Assembly: GCF_000012985.1 (NCBI RefSeq)
Contig: NC_007645.1
Span: 3,626,501-3,690,500 of the forward strand
Length of the DNA: 64,000 bases
Origin: Hahella chejuensis KCTC 2396
GTDB taxonomy: Bacteria; Pseudomonadota; Gammaproteobacteria; Pseudomonadales; Oleiphilaceae
Direction: 5' to 3'
Positions 60,362 to 64,000 of this stretch are shown here, one piece after another (position 1 is the stretch's first letter; every line of letters begins with the position of its first letter). Below the pieces are notes generated by a model that was not told the DNA's origin, did no database searches, and saw only the letters and a list, made by a program, of their open reading frames with translations. A program made the position numbers and the translations under genes.

Positions 60362-61444
60362 TCATGGCATGGTGATGCTCAGCACCAGGCGCACCAACTC
60401 CGACTGAGAGTGCGCGCCCATCTTATGCATGGCTCTTTTGACATGGGTTCTGACTGTTTCCGGCGCCTTCGACAACTCAGAGGCGAGCAACTTGTTATGG
60501 GGCTTTTGGGAAAAGTGCAGCGTGGTTTCCGCTTCCGTTCTGGTGAGTCCGTAGCAGTCCATCAGCTTCTTTAAATGAATCACGCAGCGGTGGCGGTCGT
60601 ACACGGCGATCACCACGCCTTTGGGCGGTATCTCCCACGGCAGCAGTCCCCGCAGCAGCGATGTGGGCGCCATCGCGATATCATAGGTAAAGTCGGAGTC
60701 TGTCGCAGGGTACGTCATCATGGCGCCGAAGCGAGCGGACATATCGAGGATATTCGCCAGCCCCGGCTCATAGATATGAACTTTTTGGTTCTCGATTTTT
60801 ATCTGCTTTTTGACAAACAGGAAAACCAGATCGGAATCCATATCAACCACATTCATTTTGTCGTCAACGATGACATAGCCAAGCAGGCCTCCCAGGCTGC
60901 CTGTAGCGTTGAGCAAGGATCGCGCAAAATTTTTTCTGCGTTCGTTATTGAGTATTTCCTGGACTGCCAAACGAATGGAATGGGTCGAGCGGGCCAGCCT
61001 CTTTCTGTCGTTTTCTGAGAAATCGCCGTCCCGACACAAGTACAGATTCGTCACATAGTTGTTGCTGCGGGGGAAAGCGAACGCGGCGCGTCCCTTGTAT
61101 CCGTTGGGCGCCATGAAATCATTCTCGACTTCCCGACTGGTCAACGCTTCAGGAAGATCCTGCACAAACACCAGATCCTGTCGGCAAGTCGAGATGGTCT
61201 CGTTCGTCTTGTCTATCTGATCGTAGTAGCTTTCATAGATGTTTTGATGCTCAACCGGGACGTTGTAGATGTAGTCGCTGTGAGAATCGCCGAGGTTATT
61301 CAGATCCGTAATCAGAAACACCGCGCTATCGCAGCCGGTACTCTCGGTGAGCAACCTCAGGAAAGACTGGAAGAGTGAGTCTGAGTTAGGAGATTGCGCT
61401 ATCAAGTTCAGTATCGTCTGGTAATAACTTTCCATCGCCGACAT
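60362..61444 (-). CDS. LuxR-type HTH regulator with unassigned sensor domain
   Basis: 360 residues. The C-terminal 65 residues are a LuxR/FixJ HTH (YGLTRTEAETTLHFSQKPHN, KLLASELSKAPETVRTHVKR, AMHKMG). The N-terminal 290 residues are GAF/PAS-like in length and pattern, but no acyl-homoserine lactone-binding Trp/Tyr set is evident, so this is a LuxR-type solo rather than a typical quorum receptor. It reads toward the empty gap and is divergent from the TRAP operon, 306 bp away. Confidence 0.85.
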   Translation of the reverse strand: MSAMESYYQTILNLIAQSPNSDSLFQSFLRLLTESTGCDSAVFLITDLNNLGDSHSDYIYNVPVEHQNIYESYYDQIDKTNETISTCRQDLVFVQDLPEALTSREVENDFMAPNGYKGRAAFAFPRSNNYVTNLYLCRDGDFSENDRKRLARSTHSIRLAVQEILNNERRKNFARSLLNATGSLGGLLGYVIVDDKMNVVDMDSDLVFLFVKKQIKIENQKVHIYEPGLANILDMSARFGAMMTYPATDSDFTYDIAMAPTSLLRGLLPWEIPPKGVVIAVYDRHRCVIHLKKLMDCYGLTRTEAETTLHFSQKPHNKLLASELSKAPETVRTHVKRAMHKMGAHSQSELVRLVLSITMP

Positions 61445-61625
61445 TCCCTAATCGTTTTTCCTATATTCCCTACTCCTGCTATAACTCTGAATTAACGCAT
61501 AAAAACCCGATTCGATAAGTACCCTAACTTTAGCATATTGATCACTATTTGATCTGACTTTGATGAAAAAAGCGTGCACTGCCGTCATCGTCATATTGAT
61601 AGTTGTTATTTATTAATTTTTAAAA

Positions 61626-61664
61626 GTTACCGGTAACAAATTTATTAGAATGTTACCGGTAACA
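61626..61664. promoter_or_regulatory. twin GTTACCGGTAAC operators before the TRAP operon
   Basis: Perfect 12-bp palindromes at 61626-61637 and 61652-61663, centres 26 bp apart; the second extends to TGTTACCGGTAACA. This is the operator shape of LacI-family sugar-acid regulators such as GntR. Two sites at 2.5 turns suggest cooperative binding. They lie 87-125 bp before dctP. No LacI-family gene is in the window, so the regulator may lie beyond the right edge. Confidence 0.75.
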
Positions 61665-61750
61665 CGCCTAGCATGAATTGCGTTAACCCTGAAGCCGTCA
61701 TTAACTAACGGCGGCGATACTCCGTTAAAAATAAGAATTGGAGCGATCAT

Positions 61751-62767
61751 ATGAAGTTATCGACCTCTCTCGCAGCGGGCGCTTTGGCGGCTGCTCTGTC
61801 CTTCGGAACCGCAAGCGCTGCGGATTTCAAACTCAAATTTCAGTCATCCGACCCTTCCGGGGTGAAGAATTTCAAAGTGCAGCAGGAATGGGCCGAGCGC
61901 GTTGAGCGTATGAGCGGCGGCCGCCTGCACATCGAATTACTGCCAGTGGGCAGCGTGGTGAGCCACACGGAAACCTTGGACGCCATGGGCATGGGCGTGC
62001 TCCACGGACATATTTCCGTCACCGGTTACTTCTCCGGTAAAGACCCCGCGTTCGGCTTGATCGGCAACACCGTTGGCGCCTGGTCGTCGCCGGATCAGTT
62101 GATTACTTATATCAACTACGGCGGCGGCTACGAGCTCATGAACGAGCTGTACGAACCCTATGGCGTCAAATTCGTGGGCGGCGGCGCCACGGGACTGGAA
62201 GCGTTCGTCTCCAAGAAACCATTGAATGGCGTGGCGGACTTAAAAGGCCTGAAACTACGAGCGCCGGAAGGGCTGGTGCAGTCGGTGTTCGCCGCCGCGG
62301 GGGCGGCTCCGGTGAACCTGCCCGGCTCGGAAGTGTTCACCGCCTTGAGCAAAGGGGTGATCGACGCAGCGGATTACACCGTGTTCTCCACCAACCAGGA
62401 GGCGGGCATGAACGATGTGGCGCCGCATCCGGTATACCCAGGCTTCCATTCCCTGCCCTTGCTGGAAATCGCCATGGGTATGAAGCAGTGGGACAAGCTG
62501 CCGGCGGACATTCAGGAGATCCTCACCACCTCCGCCCGGGATTTCGCTCATGACATCAGCACACAGCTGCGTATGGCGGATATCGAGGCGGTCAAAACCG
62601 CACGCGCCAATCCCAAAATCACCATCCATGACTGGCCGGCGGAAGAGCGTAAGAAATTCCGCGAAATCGCCCGCAGTCAGTGGGAGGAATTCGCCAAGCA
62701 ATCTCCCAACGCCAAGAAGGTCTATGAATCCGTGACCACTTATCTGAAGCAACAAGGGCTGCTATAG
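61751..62767 (+). CDS. dctP: TRAP transporter solute-binding protein
   Basis: 338 residues; GGAG 8 bases before ATG 61751. Signal peptide MKLSTSLAAGALAAALSFGT...ASA. The mature part is a DctP/SiaP-like fold with FVSKKPLNGVADLKGLKLRA and the conserved Arg that binds the ligand carboxylate (LKLRAPEGLVQSVFAAAGAA). Periplasmic; hands a carboxylate, probably a sugar acid given the operator type, to the DctQM permease encoded next. Confidence 0.93.
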   Translation: MKLSTSLAAGALAAALSFGTASAADFKLKFQSSDPSGVKNFKVQQEWAERVERMSGGRLHIELLPVGSVVSHTETLDAMGMGVLHGHISVTGYFSGKDPAFGLIGNTVGAWSSPDQLITYINYGGGYELMNELYEPYGVKFVGGGATGLEAFVSKKPLNGVADLKGLKLRAPEGLVQSVFAAAGAAPVNLPGSEVFTALSKGVIDAADYTVFSTNQEAGMNDVAPHPVYPGFHSLPLLEIAMGMKQWDKLPADIQEILTTSARDFAHDISTQLRMADIEAVKTARANPKITIHDWPAEERKKFREIARSQWEEFAKQSPNAKKVYESVTTYLKQQGLL

Positions 62768-62852
62768 CCCACTGGCGTCAAACTTCCCAACTGTGCCTAT
62801 GGGCGAGCGCAGGCCGCATTGACCGGCGTCGCCCTGATTCAGGAGCCGCTTT

Positions 62853-63437
62853 ATGTCCGATCTGATGCAAGAGCTGGAGGAGGCGAGAACGCCCGCTCCG
62901 GCCAATCCGCTCGACCGCTGCATCAACTGGCTGGGCCGCCAACTCAGTCTGCTGTTTATTCTGGTCGTAGTGATTTCCTTCTATGAAGTGGCCATGCGTT
63001 ACGTGTTCAATTCGCCCACTATCTGGGTGCACGAAACCGCCACCTTTATTGGGGCGGCGCTGTTCGTCGTCGGCGGCCTCTATGCCTTCGCCAACGACCA
63101 GCATGTGCGGGTAGTGGTGATCTACGACGCCGTCGGCCCCAAAGTCCGCGCCTGGCTGAAACTGTTGCATCATCTGCTGGGGCTGAGCTTCTGCGGCATG
63201 ATGATCTACGGCTCCTGGTTCATGGCGCAAAAGGCCTGGTTCGCGCCCTGGGGCGACCTGCGACTGGAATCCTCCGGCTCCGCCTGGAATCCGCACTTCC
63301 CCGCGTATCTGAAAGGTCTGATATTCGCCGCGTTTTGCATACTGGCGGTGCAAATGATTCTGCACCTGATCCGCGATCTCAGACGACTGTTCGCCATTAA
63401 CAATCCGTCCGCCAAGGAGACGTCCGAGGATGTTTGA
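62853..63437 (+). CDS. dctQ: TRAP transporter small permease
   Basis: 194 residues, AGGAG 7 bases before ATG 62853. Four hydrophobic segments and the family signature (VISFYEVAMRYVFNSPTIWV) are seen. It pairs with DctM in the inner membrane for Na+-driven uptake. The stop overlaps the dctM start by 8 bp, so translation is coupled. Confidence 0.93.
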   Translation: MSDLMQELEEARTPAPANPLDRCINWLGRQLSLLFILVVVISFYEVAMRYVFNSPTIWVHETATFIGAALFVVGGLYAFANDQHVRVVVIYDAVGPKVRAWLKLLHHLLGLSFCGMMIYGSWFMAQKAWFAPWGDLRLESSGSAWNPHFPAYLKGLIFAAFCILAVQMILHLIRDLRRLFAINNPSAKETSEDV

Positions 63438-64000
63438 TTTATCTTCCATCGGCATCGCCTACGGCAGTCTGCTGATGCTGGTTATGTTGATCGTTTTGCT
63501 GCTTACCGGCATGCAACTGGCGTTCGCCACCGGGCTGGTGGCGCTGACCTTCGCCCTGGGCTGGTTCGGCCCGCAGGCGCTGCCTCTGGTCAGCAGCCGC
63601 ATGTACAGTTTTGTCGGCAGTTACGTCTTTCTGGCGGTGCCCATGTTTGTGTTGATGGCCGCCCTGCTCGATCACTCAGGCATCGCCCGCGACCTGTTCG
63701 ACGCCATGAACCGGTTGGGCCGCAAGGTCCGCGGCGGCGTGGCGGTGCAGACGCTGGTTGTAGCGGTCATTCTCGCTTCCATGTCCGGCGTCATCGGCGG
63801 TGAAACCGTGTTGCTGGGCCTGCTGGCGCTGCCGCAGATGCTGCGTCTGCGTTATCACCGTCGTCTGGCCATCGGCGTCACCTGCGCCGGCGGCGCCTTA
63901 GGCACCATGCTGCCCCCCAGTATCGTGTTGATCATTTACGGGCTGACCGCCAATGTGTCTATCGGCGACCTGTTCAAAGGCGCCTTTGCGCCGGCGTTGA
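63430..64000 (+). CDS. dctM: TRAP transporter large permease, 3' part outside window
   Basis: ATG 63430 overlaps the dctQ stop. At least 190 residues are open to the right edge; the full family length is about 425-430. Hydrophobic segments and the signature GMQLAFATGLVALTFALGWF, VPMFVLMAALLDHSGIARDL, SGVIGGETVLLGLLALPQML, GTMLPPSIVLIIYG are all DctM. Forms the ion-coupled elevator channel. Confidence 0.93.
   Translation, partial: MFDLSSIGIAYGSLLMLVMLIVLLLTGMQLAFATGLVALTFALGWFGPQALPLVSSRMYSFVGSYVFLAVPMFVLMAALLDHSGIARDLFDAMNRLGRKVRGGVAVQTLVVAVILASMSGVIGGETVLLGLLALPQMLRLRYHRRLAIGVTCAGGALGTMLPPSIVLIIYGLTANVSIGDLFKGAFAPAL

Overview
The window comes from a marine gammaproteobacterium, most likely Hahella or a close relative. 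That assignment is an inference from the lankacidin/chejuenolide-type gene order, the gamma-type NhaP2, CcoG, NemA and TRAP proteins, and the codon style; no rRNA or tRNA gene is present to confirm it.

Bases 1-16032 hold one long minus-strand biosynthetic operon. In order of transcription it encodes an NRPS-PKS hybrid (C-A-PCP-KS), a free-standing dehydratase, a PKS (KR-cMT-ACP-ACP-KS-DH), a discrete malonyl acyltransferase, an FAD amine oxidase, an isochorismatase-fold protein, and a KR-starting PKS that runs off the left edge. No KS is followed by its own AT, so this is a trans-AT line with split modules. From memory, the order matches the lankacidin genes of Streptomyces (lkcA-lkcG) and the chejuenolide genes of Hahella chejuensis. 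In those systems an N-terminal glycine unit is extended iteratively and the amine oxidase closes the carbocycle. Here the amine oxidase reading frame breaks near its C-terminus. A 1.15 kb AT-rich spacer with strong palindromes separates the operon from a divergent HTH regulator (17189-17953).

Bases 18-32 kb are mixed: an HxlR regulator divergent from a quinone-type oxidoreductase, an AT-rich run of five minus-strand orphan genes (19.5-22.3 kb, one a YwqG/DUF1963 protein) that resembles an immunity-gene island, a lipoprotein, NhaP2, a large PLP decarboxylase, a frame-broken GGDEF gene, methionine aminopeptidase, an LRR protein and small orphans.

Bases 32-60 kb carry housekeeping and stress genes (RND pump, CcoG, MocR regulator, CoA-lyase-like protein, Rrf2-NemA, MBL hydrolase) interrupted by a dispersed multi-hairpin repeat of about 145 bp with ATTAAT ends. 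I count four full copies, three fragments and one related hairpin pair, in both orientations. One fragment supplies the stop codon of a gene, one copy has its terminal hairpin loop inverted, and a related hairpin lies over a decayed sodC. A type VI secretion cargo module occupies 49.6-57.8 kb: VgrG, an unrecognised 438-residue protein, a PAAR-Rhs protein ending in an apparent HYD1-type ADP-ribosyltransferase toxin, and a small AT-rich candidate immunity gene.

Bases 60.3-64 kb hold a LuxR-type regulator and a TRAP transporter operon (DctP, DctQ, partial DctM) behind twin GTTACCGGTAAC operators of the LacI/GntR type.
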